From Parachlamydiales bacterium (GTDB lineage Bacteria; Chlamydiota; Chlamydiia; Chlamydiales; SM23-39), in assembly GCA_015661075.1 (NCBI GenBank), contig JACVQJ010000019.1:1-64000 (forward strand): a stretch of 64,000 nt of DNA. The letters are read 5' to 3'. Positions 46,988-56,400 of this stretch are shown here, piece by piece. Every line of letters begins with the position of its first letter. Position 1 is the first letter of the stretch. The notes beneath the pieces were generated by a model. That model did no database searches. It saw only the letters and a list, made by a program, of their open reading frames with translations, and was not told the DNA's origin. The position numbers and the translations under genes are program-made.

Positions 46988-47971
46988 TTGCCCACGGACT
47001 GGAAGCATTCGCCCGCTCATAAGGGCGTTTTCCTTCCCTCAGTCTCTATGATAGTTTGGGAAATATATGGAGATCAGAGAATAAAAGAGAATCGACGTAT
47101 ATCATTGCATCCGCCAAAAGCTTCAGACGGCGGTTCTCTTTCAGGAGTTTTTTCTGATAAAGTGGCGTTAATTGAGACGCTTCTTAAACTGCGAGAAGCG
47201 GGAAATGTCTCATTTTCTGAAGATATTGTTGTAGTTGCAGAGGGTTGCGATGATGGAAACTATCTGCCGCTCATCATCACAGCGCTTACTTTGGATGGCA
47301 CGCCGCGGGAAATACGTCTCTTTCTAACCAACGGCAACGATGCAATGATCCAAACAGCAGCTAAAGTTGGCTATCGTGCATTGCATGCGAGAGACATCAA
47401 TCCACCCAACGTGCACGGGGGTATCTGTAACGCTTTTGATCGATATCCTTCGAAGTTAGATGAATTTCCAAAATCTCAAAAAATTTTCATTCCATTTCGC
47501 TTGGGAGCCGTGGGAAGTTACTCAGAGATTGAAAAACTCATCGGGCAAAGAATACCTGTAATGGGTCAATCGGGAATGTGCGCTCTTTGCTTGCTATTGG
47601 ATACAGAAAAAACGCGCACGATGTTACAGACTGAACATAGAGAAAGGCTGATCTTTAGAAAAAAGACTGGCTATATAGAATATTTTAGACCTTTAGATCC
47701 TCCGATAATTCCGATCCTAAAGCGCTACATACCCTACGATCAACTAGATCAAATTCTCGATTCCTTGAAGAACAATCCCAAAAGTAGAGAAGGTCATCCC
47801 ACATATCCTTGCGTCACAGCTTTTTCTGGATTGCCAGATGTGGTCAAATTGGTTGAAGCCTCGGGTGGACGGATTTTAAACAGTGGATTGCTAAAAGTAC
47901 CTCACGAGACGATAACAGATCGTAAAAACGACATAGACATGTGCCCAGTTTGGATATCCCCTGTGAAATAG
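46988..47971 (+). CDS. unknown protein
   Basis: A 327-residue cytoplasmic-looking protein of unrecognised family. It has alternating predicted strands and helices (DIVVVAEGCDDGNYLPLIIT and RIPVMGQSGMCALCLLL), without signal peptide. The start is a TTG with AAAGGA seven bases upstream; the next ATG would remove 20 residues. It lies between the two direct-repeat copies derived from the ATPase gene and is AT-rich, so it is probably accessory cargo. No function can be assigned. Confidence 0.65.
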   Translation: MPTDWKHSPAHKGVFLPSVSMIVWEIYGDQRIKENRRISLHPPKASDGGSLSGVFSDKVALIETLLKLREAGNVSFSEDIVVVAEGCDDGNYLPLIITALTLDGTPREIRLFLTNGNDAMIQTAAKVGYRALHARDINPPNVHGGICNAFDRYPSKLDEFPKSQKIFIPFRLGAVGSYSEIEKLIGQRIPVMGQSGMCALCLLLDTEKTRTMLQTEHRERLIFRKKTGYIEYFRPLDPPIIPILKRYIPYDQLDQILDSLKNNPKSREGHPTYPCVTAFSGLPDVVKLVEASGGRILNSGLLKVPHETITDRKNDIDMCPVWISPVK

Positions 47972-48001
47972 ACTTTCCCATAAAAGCCAGCAAAGTCGAA
48001 A

Positions 48002-48256
48002 TTATCGTCCTCTTGAGGCCTGTCCAATCACTTTAGCCGCTTTCTCAAAGCATTTTAACCATTGTAGGTAACCGGATTCGCCTGGCTCTGGTACGTAGGG
48101 CAATATCCCACTCTCAATTCTAGCATGATGCTTCTCAAAACCTTTCCTCAAATTCGCTAATGATTGTCGTGCGGCATGAGAGATGACTTTATTTTTTACA
48201 GGCATCTCATGCCAATAATGCCTTACTGCCAAACGACAGCTAAACAACCTAATCAC
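48002..48256 (-). CDS. small ORF, doubtful
   Basis: 84 codons; an internal ATG gives a 67-residue version (MPVKNKVISHAARQ...). The sequence is basic with a helical first half (ARQSLANLRKGFEKHHARIE) and could be a remnant of a larger protein. No ribosome site is obvious. The surrounding 47972-48464 contains nothing else that looks like a gene. Confidence 0.3.
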   Translation of the reverse strand: MIRLFSCRLAVRHYWHEMPVKNKVISHAARQSLANLRKGFEKHHARIESGILPYVPEPGESGYLQWLKCFEKAAKVIGQASRGR

Positions 48257-48464
48257 ACCAAAACTCCGTTTGTATTGATATTATTTTATTTCAAACTCGC
48301 ATTTAAAGTCGATTCCATTCTCTTATCGCTGAGCATGGAGTTTCTTTTACCTGATCGTTACCTCACAAGTACCGTATCGACGAATTGCTCTCCGATGCAT
48401 TATTTTGTTGAAAGTGCCAACGGTTTTGGCATATTCTTATCAAAAGTGCCAACTACAATAGCAT

Positions 48465-48802
48465 ATGGAATACATTCCACGTTTTTTGAGGCCACCAAAA
48501 GAGAGTTTTTTTGGCCCACGCGGTACGGGCAAATTAACCTAGATTCAACACGCTTATCTCAAGCAGCTTAGGATCGACCTGCTAGATGCGGAAGAAGAAA
48601 GGAAGTTCTAGCCCGACTTTACGACTTAGCTTAGCCGTTCAAATGCAAAACGCATCTCAGCCGAGCCGACCTGTCAGGATTAAAAGCCTTTCGCGAAACG
48701 TATTCTAAACAGGAAATCATGCCCGGCCTGATATTTTACGCCGGCTCCGAGGCATACAAGCTGGATGAGAACACCCTAGCCCTTCCCTGGAACCTCCTGT
48801 AA
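48465..48802 (+). pseudogene. decayed AAA ATPase with internal deletion
   Basis: The beginning MEYIPRFLRPPKESFF followed by GPRGTGK is the N-terminus and Walker A of another AAA_14-type ATPase. It is broken by stops soon after; a second scrap resembling LLDAEEERKFLARLYDL follows around 48580-48630. The end (48638-48802) encodes the FKCKTHLS...LPWNLL C-terminus nearly identical to the intact ATPase at 45721-46956. The middle, including the Walker B region, is gone. It looks like two ATPase remnants joined, or one gene whose 3' end was converted by the intact copy. Confidence 0.75.
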
Positions 48803-48822
48803 ACGCGTTAAATACCTTTGAA
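48638..48822 (+). repeat. 185-bp direct repeat, copy in the decayed ATPase
   Basis: Partner of 46792-46976. After the repeat ends, the upstream region of glnS begins 46 bases before its ATG. Confidence 0.9.
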
Positions 48823-48868
48823 TTTAAAGCGTTTATCGATAAAATTCCCTCAATAAAAGCGGTGTTCC

Positions 48869-50578
48869 ATGGAAGAAACGAAACCGTCCGGCGAGAGCGC
48901 AGGAAAAGATTTTATCCGCCGGATTATTGAAGAAGACGTACGTATCGGGAAAAATGGCGGCAAGGTCATTACCCGCTTCCCTCCCGAGCCGAACGGATTT
49001 TTGCATATCGGCCATGCGAAATCAATCTGCCTGAACTTTGGCATTGCCCAGGAATACCACAGCGTCTGCCATCTTCGCTTTGACGACACCGACCCGACCA
49101 AAGAAGACGTCCTATATGAACAGTCCATCGAGCAAGACGTCCATTGGCTGGGCTTTGACTGGCAAGGCAAGCTTTTTCACGCCTCCGATTATTTCGACAA
49201 AATGTTCGAGTATGCGATTCGTCTGATCGAACAGGGAAAGGCCTACGTCTGCGGACTCAATGAAGAGCAGATCCGCGAATACCGCGGCACCGTCACCTCG
49301 CCCGGCCGCATCAGCCCCTTTGCCAAGCAGTCCGTAGAAGAAAATCGGCAGCTGTTCCGAAAAATGAAAGCAGGCGAATTTCCCGATGGCGCCTATGTTC
49401 TGCGCGCCCGCATCGACATGGCCTCGCCCAACATGAAGATGCGCGATCCGCTGCTCTATCGGATACGCCATGCGCATCACTATCGCACAAAAGACAAGTG
49501 GTGCATCTATCCCATGTATGACTACGCGCATCCGATTTCCGATGCGATCGAAGGGATCACCCACTCCATCTGCACGCTGGAGTTTGAAAACAACCGCGAG
49601 CTCTACGACTGGGTATTGGACAATATCCCCGAACAATTCCCTTCCCGCCCCCGCCAGTATGAATTTGCGCGGCTCGATTTGCAATATACGGTGATGAGCA
49701 AGCGCAAATTGCTGCAGCTCGTCGAAAACAAATTGGTGAGCGGCTGGGACGACCCTCGCCTGCCGACGATTGCGGGCCTGCGCCGCCGCGGCTGCACGCC
49801 GGAGTCCATTCGCAAATTTTGCGAGCTCGTCGGAGTGGCCAAAGCCAACAGCTCGGTGGAAATGTCGCAGCTGGAGTTTTGCCTGCGCGACGATCTCAAC
49901 ACCAAAGCGCCGCGCGTCATGGCCGTTTTGCATCCTTTGAAGGTCGTCATCGACAATTATCCCGACCATCCCATCGACCCAACCGACGCGCCCTACTGGC
50001 CGCACGACATCCCGAATACCGGCTCGCGTCCGCTCTCGTTCACCCGCGAGATCTACATCGAAAGGGATGATTTTCAGGAAAACCCGGCCAAGGACTTTTT
50101 CCGCCTGGCGCCAGGGCAGGAAGTACGCCTGCGCTACGCTTATTGCATCCGCTGCACGCACATCAAAAAGGACCCCGCGACCGGAGAGATTCTCTCTGTG
50201 CATTGCACGTACGATCCCGAAACCCGCAGCGGCACCGCGCCCTCGGGGCGGAAAGTAAAAGGGACGATCCATTGGGTTCCGTCCAATGCCCTGCCGGCCG
50301 AGGTGCGCCTCTACAATCATTTATTGCTGATGGCGCAAATCGACGCCGATCTGGATTTTTTATCCCGGATCAACCCGCACTCGCTTGAAACGTTGACCGG
50401 CTGTCTTGTAGAGCCGTCGCTCAAAAATGCCCATGCGGGCGATCGGTATCAGTTTGAGCGGCAAGGATATTTCTTCGCCGATCCCGTGGACTATCAGCTT
50501 GGCAAACCTGTTTTTAACCGCATCGTAACGCTGAAAGATTCGTGGAGCAAAAAGCAAAACACGCCCAAGCTGATATAG
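48869..50578 (+). CDS. glnS: glutaminyl-tRNA synthetase
   Basis: Charges tRNA-Gln with glutamine. The 569-residue class I synthetase shows FPPEPNGFLHIGHAKS with HIGH at residues 46-49 and VMSKRKL (the KMSKS-type loop) near 275-281. The C-terminal beta-barrel anticodon domains follow. Typical chlamydiae lack this enzyme and use GltX with GatCAB, so the gene is notable for the phylum. It is GC-rich like core genes here, with no close ribosome site visible before the ATG. A hairpin repeat lies 19 bases after the stop. Confidence 0.96.
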   Translation: MEETKPSGESAGKDFIRRIIEEDVRIGKNGGKVITRFPPEPNGFLHIGHAKSICLNFGIAQEYHSVCHLRFDDTDPTKEDVLYEQSIEQDVHWLGFDWQGKLFHASDYFDKMFEYAIRLIEQGKAYVCGLNEEQIREYRGTVTSPGRISPFAKQSVEENRQLFRKMKAGEFPDGAYVLRARIDMASPNMKMRDPLLYRIRHAHHYRTKDKWCIYPMYDYAHPISDAIEGITHSICTLEFENNRELYDWVLDNIPEQFPSRPRQYEFARLDLQYTVMSKRKLLQLVENKLVSGWDDPRLPTIAGLRRRGCTPESIRKFCELVGVAKANSSVEMSQLEFCLRDDLNTKAPRVMAVLHPLKVVIDNYPDHPIDPTDAPYWPHDIPNTGSRPLSFTREIYIERDDFQENPAKDFFRLAPGQEVRLRYAYCIRCTHIKKDPATGEILSVHCTYDPETRSGTAPSGRKVKGTIHWVPSNALPAEVRLYNHLLLMAQIDADLDFLSRINPHSLETLTGCLVEPSLKNAHAGDRYQFERQGYFFADPVDYQLGKPVFNRIVTLKDSWSKKQNTPKLI

Positions 50579-50596
50579 ACGCGCGATAAAGATTTT

Positions 50597-50667
50597 CACC
50601 ACAGAGACAGAAACCACAGAGAAAAATCGCCCGTTTCGGGCCTCTGTGGTTTCTATCTCTGTGGTGA
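50597..50667. repeat. long hairpin repeat (family C), copy 2
   Basis: CACCACAGAGACAGAAACCA and its near-exact inverse give a 29-bp stem with one mismatch, closed by the inner GCCCGTTTCGGGC hairpin. It lies between glnS and the Nudix gene. Confidence 0.88.
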
Positions 50668-50691
50668 AAAATCAACCTTCAGGACACAAGG

Positions 50692-51471
50692 ATGATCCAT
50701 CGCTACACAACCAAACTCTTCCTTTTCTTCATCTTTTTTACCGCTCCCTGTATAGCCGATCAAAACATCGATAGATATTTAGAGCTTTTTGAAAAATATC
50801 CCAAAGATTTGGGACCCGTCGGCGATTGGACGAAGGGAGAAATGCAGCTCATCCTGGATCCTTCCACGATAATCAAAATCCAATCGCAATATGGCGATCC
50901 GCTCGGTGTTGTCGCCGAAGATAAATATTGGATGTGGCTGCGCGATGCAATCATCTTGCCGAATGGCAAGTGTACTGGTTATAACCGTTTTTTTCCGAAG
51001 CACGGCTTAAATTGCACCCATTTGGTCGCGACCCTGGCCATCACTCCCAACAAAGAACTTCTCGTGAATTTAATATTCAGACACGCAACGCGCTCTTGGG
51101 AAATCGAACTGCCGCGCGGCGGCGCCAATCGCGGAGAAACGCCCGCAAATGCCGCCGCCAGAGAGGTCAAAGAAGAAACCGGCTATACAGTCGCCGAAAT
51201 CATCCCTTTGGGAGCCGTTGCGATGGATAGCGGAATCAGCTCGGCCATCGGGCATGTATTTTTTGCCCGAACAAATGGTATCGAAAAGACGCAACGGGAA
51301 GATGAAGAATGCATCTCCACTGTCATGACTCTTCCCAAAGACAAAGCCATCGAAATTTTTTGCCAGGGGCAAATGGAGTGCACTGTCAACGGGCAAAAAA
51401 TAACAGCCTTTTGCCGCGACTCCTATTTTGCTTATGCTCTACTCATGGCGGAGAAAAAAGGGTTGTTATAA
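50692..51471 (+). CDS. secreted Nudix hydrolase
   Basis: A 259-residue protein with a complete Nudix box at residues 143-165 (GGANRGE...REVKEETGY), which binds the divalent metals that cleave nucleoside diphosphate derivatives. Unusually it starts with a clear signal peptide (KLFLFFIFFTAPCIADQ), so the enzyme should act in the periplasm or outside the cell. Substrates such as NADH, ADP-ribose or capped RNA cannot be told apart. Two or three cysteines are present in the mature part. Its stop codon lies in the ATAAAAT spacer of a family A repeat, so the last residues may have been altered by that repeat. Confidence 0.88.
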   Translation: MIHRYTTKLFLFFIFFTAPCIADQNIDRYLELFEKYPKDLGPVGDWTKGEMQLILDPSTIIKIQSQYGDPLGVVAEDKYWMWLRDAIILPNGKCTGYNRFFPKHGLNCTHLVATLAITPNKELLVNLIFRHATRSWEIELPRGGANRGETPANAAAREVKEETGYTVAEIIPLGAVAMDSGISSAIGHVFFARTNGIEKTQREDEECISTVMTLPKDKAIEIFCQGQMECTVNGQKITAFCRDSYFAYALLMAEKKGLL

Positions 51472-51530
51472 AATGTCTTGTCTAGACCCACCCCTAAAGG
51501 GATGGGACTCTAGGCAAGAAGTGCGTTCAA
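51468..51530 (+). repeat. family A repeat, partial copy
   Basis: It holds the ATAAAAT spacer, the third hairpin TCTAGACCCACCCCTAAAGG with its partner stem, and the end GAAGTGCGTTCAA. Hairpins 1 and 2 are missing. It begins within the Nudix stop codon. Confidence 0.85.
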
Positions 51531-51619
51531 ATAGTTATTTACTTACGACGCCTAATCCAGTTCGCTCTTCTTTTATAAAACCATCGGCATCATTGATGAT
51601 ATTAGCCCCAATCGTCTGC

Positions 51620-52123
51620 TCAATGATTCTTCTCAAGTAACGCCACGATGTCTGGTGAACGACAGGAAGCCGCAAGCTCTCGCGCTCTCTCTCGGGTTCC
51701 ATCCAGAATAGATCCATCTGACAGCAAAAGACCCACGATCTTTTTTGCCGTTTGATCGAGTGCAAAAGGGGAAACGATAGCCAATATGATAGCATCACTC
51801 CTGACCTTTTCCGTAAGCCCCCCCAACGCCAACCTCTCCTGTATATCGGCTTCACAACCGTGAAAGGCATAATCCAAGACACACTTTTGCTCACTCAGCG
51901 GAATAAATTTAGAAGCATTGAGAACAGGTTCCCCGCCTAACGGACAAATTGGGTGGGTGGGATGACATGCAAACCAGTCTCCAATACATGCCAGATGAAA
52001 TCGATGCATCGCATGACCAACACATGGCTCTTTTTCGTTAGCCATATCTCCTTTACATATACAACACTCTTCTTGAGAGGACGGTAGCCTATTGAAATTG
52101 ACACCAGAACTGGGTGCTGCCAT
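51620..52123 (-). CDS. RING-H2-like protein 1, candidate ubiquitin-ligase effector
   Basis: A 167-residue protein with a RING-type zinc site at residues 20-63: C20/C23, C34, H37 or H40, H43, C46 and C60. The last expected Cys is Gly in CPLGG. The rest is helical with ankyrin-like spacing. RING domains recruit ubiquitin E2 enzymes in eukaryotes, so a bacterial copy suggests an effector used inside a host cell. The ATG at 52123 has CAGGAGA eight bases upstream. A paralogue is at 59593-60186, and the bases before both start codons are alike (GAGATTGTTT). Confidence 0.78.
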   Translation of the reverse strand: MAAPSSGVNFNRLPSSQEECCICKGDMANEKEPCVGHAMHRFHLACIGDWFACHPTHPICPLGGEPVLNASKFIPLSEQKCVLDYAFHGCEADIQERLALGGLTEKVRSDAIILAIVSPFALDQTAKKIVGLLLSDGSILDGTRERARELAASCRSPDIVALLEKNH

Positions 52124-52417
52124 AAACAATCTCCTGAAAAATTGAAGAACTTCAAATATAAGACAAACCGCCTTAAACAACAATGTAATCAATCAACCAC
52201 CAGCGACAAATTTAGATGGATTATTTAGACACAATAGCTCTTATTATAAATTAATCAGGTAGTCAATATGCACAAAGACTATCAAACATTGCTTCGATTA
52301 GGCAATCTGTCAAGTGTGTGATGGCTGTCATTTTTCGCGCCACATATAGCTTACGCTTAGTTAGTTGCCACTCCCCATAATTGTCTTCCAACAAAGCGTT
52401 AAAATGGCGCTAAATAG

Positions 52418-52446
52418 TTGATTATAACGCTGAATTATGATAAAAT
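52418..52446 (+). promoter_or_regulatory. probable promoter of the 330-residue protein gene
   Basis: TTGATT at 52418-52423 and TAAAAT at 52441-52446 are 17 bases apart and lie 30 bases before the ATG. The remaining gap between the divergent genes (52124-52417) is AT-rich with no gene or repeat recognised. Confidence 0.5.
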
Positions 52447-52476
52447 AATATTAATAAAAACAAAAGGAAGGCAGTT

Positions 52477-53469
52477 ATGACTGGTTTAATACAAAGCCTA
52501 ATTGGGCCTCCGAGGTGTAAATATTGCAAGGAACCAACCCCACCCGTAATAGCAAGCAGGGTCGGATGCGCTTGTATAGAGCTCGGGTTAGCCCTGAGTA
52601 ATGGCAAATATTTAGAGGCTTTAAAATGGGTAAAAATGGGTGCTAATATAAGCCAACTGGCAATTCCTTCAAACCCCCATACTTTAAAAACTTGGAAAGT
52701 AGCAATGGCAATGCTATCTCCTGCATCTCGCAAAGAAGCCAAAGGACCATCATTAGATCCTGATGACGTTTACCAGGCCATCGACGATGACAATGTTGAG
52801 ATATTAATTGCATTTCTAATCAGCGGCCATAAGATTGAACCGGAAACTTTAAATACTGCATTAAACCGCTTTATTAAACAACGTAACTGTTTTAACACCA
52901 CCTCGCTTTTGGGGTTATCCCGCGAAGAGCTCACTAAACGGCTTAACTTATTAATGCTTGTTCAAAAGCTGGCAAAATTGAAAGAAGTAGGAATTATTAG
53001 CAGCTATGATATCGAGGACATTAATACTCTCTTGGCTGAAATCAACAAACATAAAGACCCAGCAAACCCAGAATGTTTAAAATATTATATAATTACTGCA
53101 TTGGCATGCCTCGAGGCAGAAAACGGTGGCTCAGTGGCAATCAGTCACTTCATTAAGGATATATCCAAGGATGTTCTCGAGACAGCAATATCAACCGCCA
53201 GAGAACACGACCAATTACCTCAACTAATGACAGCACTAATCGCTAACACCATAGAAAATAAAGGCGACGCCTCTAACCTAGTGAATGCGATTCGCACATT
53301 CTTATCCAAGAACGATCAAGCAACTATTACGAAGGCATTAGAATTAACTAGATCTCAGCCCGATCATCGAGTCACGGCAGCATTCCTGAATCTTCTTGGC
53401 TCAACTCCTCAAGAGATATCAGACTTCTTCAATCCGCAACCATCAAGTATAGGACATTCAATCCAATAA
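52477..53469 (+). CDS. Cys-motif/ankyrin-like protein, unknown
   Basis: A 330-residue, mostly helical protein. Near the N-terminus it has CKYC and CAC spaced by 13 residues, a possible zinc site. Segments such as LSNGKYLEALKWVKMGANI and AIDDDNVEILIAFLISGHKI then have the spacing of degenerate ankyrin repeats. AAAGGAAGG precedes the ATG. The plan (small Cys motif, then ankyrin-like helices) resembles the RING proteins nearby and the protein at 57860-59320. The gene is AT-rich; function unknown, effector role guessed from context. Confidence 0.7.
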   Translation: MTGLIQSLIGPPRCKYCKEPTPPVIASRVGCACIELGLALSNGKYLEALKWVKMGANISQLAIPSNPHTLKTWKVAMAMLSPASRKEAKGPSLDPDDVYQAIDDDNVEILIAFLISGHKIEPETLNTALNRFIKQRNCFNTTSLLGLSREELTKRLNLLMLVQKLAKLKEVGIISSYDIEDINTLLAEINKHKDPANPECLKYYIITALACLEAENGGSVAISHFIKDISKDVLETAISTAREHDQLPQLMTALIANTIENKGDASNLVNAIRTFLSKNDQATITKALELTRSQPDHRVTAAFLNLLGSTPQEISDFFNPQPSSIGHSIQ

Positions 53470-53475
53470 CTCATC

Positions 53476-56400
53476 TTACCAATTAAGATCGATGCGGATA
53501 TTGCATCGCTGGCCGAAATATTCATCGCATCCGTTGGGAGAGCTCTCTCCCATGTATTGTCCTGAAATTGAGAGCATTTTGTAGGTCAGATTGAGGCCGA
53601 AGGCAAAGGAAAAAAGCTGCCAGGTGTGATTCCACCCGTGAGCTTTGAAGGAGATGGGCCCGCCCGAGAAATTGGCTGTGTAGGGTGATCGAATTAAAGG
53701 ACATTCCATGGCCCAGCCGAGAGACAAAAAGGGCGCAATGCACATGGTTCGCTGGTAATTCGTATCCTGGACCTGCAGGGCGATTCCGGCCTCGCTCCGC
53801 AAGGTTGTGGCGTTGTGACCCCTAACGTCCAGATTCAAAGGATCAGCACCCGTTTCCTGAAATTTGCCCGCTTTAAAATGAAGAATATCGACATTGGCGT
53901 ACGGGTAAACAAAACCGGCCGGTGAGCCGAACAGATAGGCCGTAGCCAACTGCCCAATCATATCAAATGAATCGCTCTCTCCGGTAGCTTCATACTGATT
54001 GAATACGAATTGAATGTGGCGCGTGAGGTGCTGATTATTTTGACCCGCTAGAAATGTCAGGCCTAAATAAAAATGATCCGAGCCATAATCCGTATAAAAA
54101 GCGCCATAATACCCATGGATCGATCCGTTTCCTCGTCCTGAGTTCAGGGTCAAATCGCTCTCTTGATATGCGCCTCCGATTCCCATCACCCATTCATTAA
54201 CGATTTCCCGATCGACCCCTCCGGCGATACCACGCGAGACCGCTTCAAAGCCCACTTGCTCTCCCATGGAGCCTTGTCTCAGCCAATTCCCAAAAGGCTC
54301 CGCCCAGATGCGATTCGGCCGAATACAACCGCACGGCATATTGGGCTTTTTATGAAAAAGAGAAACCAGCCTTCCCCCGACTTCGGTTTGAAGATCGGTC
54401 AATGCACTATAGGGCGCGGGATGCATCTGATCCAAAACGCCATTGATCGTTCCAAAACTGAAACCCGCCAATGAATCGATCAAATTTTTTAACGAGAGCG
54501 GCAATTCTCCTGCCGCATTCAGCGCGTCGACATTATTTCCCACGCTTTGCTCATTTTCATTGATAAACGGAAACCCGGCAAACGGAGTGATAATCGCAAT
54601 CGTCAAGGTCGCATCAGTGGCCGTATAGGAAAGAGTAGGAATGAAAGTGGGGTTTGATATGGAAAAAGATGAGAATGTCGAACCGCCGAGGCCCGACGAT
54701 GTCAAAAAAGTATAGCTTCGGCCAAAGCCATAGAAACCAGGTAGTGGAGTAAATGCAACGGCTCCATTTAATGCCGCCGTTCCCGGAGCGCCGATCACCT
54801 GAATCAAATCGAGGGAGGCCTGATCGTTGAATTCAATATTGATCAAAGATGCCGGATTTAAAACCAATGCCCCATTGATGGTGATTGTCCCAATGCTATT
54901 GCCGGGATTGATCGTTCCGCTATTGATGAGGTTTCCAACCGTACCCGAGCCGCTAATCGCTGCGCCGGCGGGAATGGTAGTAGAAGAGGCGTTGGCAATG
55001 GATCCATTCACATTGAGCTCCATTCCCGCCGCCACGCTCACAGCGCCGGTATACGCGGCGCTATTTCCGGTAAGATGAAAAGTTCCGACTCCCTGGATCG
55101 TTAAAGGGCCTGCCCCGCTCAATGATCCGCTATAAGTGCCGCTCGCCGTCTGGTTAAAAATGAGCGCCACTCCATTATGAGTAATATTGTTCTGCAAAGA
55201 AGTGGTATTTCCCTGCAACGTCACTCCAGCTCCCACCGATGTGCTTCCGCTATAGGTATTCACGCCAGATAATGTCACCGCTGCGCCGTTGATGAAAGTC
55301 AGCGAGCCGCCGCCGCTGATTGCCCCAGATAATGTGAGATTAAATCCTCCTGTATCGATGGTTCCTGGGCCAATTAAACTGATATTTCGCGATGAATTGA
55401 AAGCAGCTCCGGCCTGAAGAGTCCCGGAATCCAGCGTGATGCCGGATAAAAAACTGCCGAGTGCGCCATCGGAAGAAACGTTCAAAGTGCCGCTGTGAAT
55501 ATGCGTTCCGCCTGAATATGTATTTAAAGCGCTGGACAAAGTCAGGGTTTGAGTGCCCAACAAGGTCAATCCACCCGTCGTCGATGTACTCGACTGATCG
55601 CTACAGATAGCCGTAGTAATCGTCAAAGGAGCGGCCGTGAGATTAAAAATTAAAGAACCGCCCGAGACCATGAAAATATCAGGACTCCAGGCAGTGCCTG
55701 CCGCTCCGGCCGTTCCGGCGCCAACGAAGGCGCCCCCGCTGCCAGCCGTCACTGTATTACCAGCAAAAGCGACGGCATCGCCAATCGTTAAACTGGCTCC
55801 GTTTTGAATGAAAATCGCTCCGCCCAATGCAGCGCCGCCGCCGCCGCCCCCTCCAGCGCCGACGCCGCCGTTTCCTCCGGCAAATAGCGATGTCAGGGCA
55901 GATCCGCTCCCCGTTCCGCCGGCTCCGCCGCCATAACCTCCCATTCCGACGTAATTGGCGCCGGCTCCGCCGCCGCCGCCGCCGCCCAAAGCGCCCCCGG
56001 CTCCGCCATTCGATGGACTCGACGCAGTATCTCCGCCGCCGCCGCCGGCGCCTGTTCCCAACCCGCCGGCGATTCCGCCGCCGCCGCCGCCAAATAATTG
56101 ATCGGTTCCGAGACCTATCCCGCCATTTCCCCCAATCTGGGTCGAAGCCGGCCCCCCGACACCCCCCGCTCCCGCGCCGCCGCCGCCGGAGCTAATCGTT
56201 CCGGCAGCGCCGGCATAAGTATTGGTGTAAGGCGGCGTCCCTCCCTGATTATTCGCCCCGCCGCCCAAAAGAGCCACCCCGGCAGCCCCACCGCCGCCGC
56301 CGCCATAAAAAGTACCCTCAAAGCCGCTGCTACTGCTGCCGCCTGCACCGCCACCGCTGTTTCCGCCACCGCCGCCGCCGGCAGCTCCCCCGTTGCCGCC

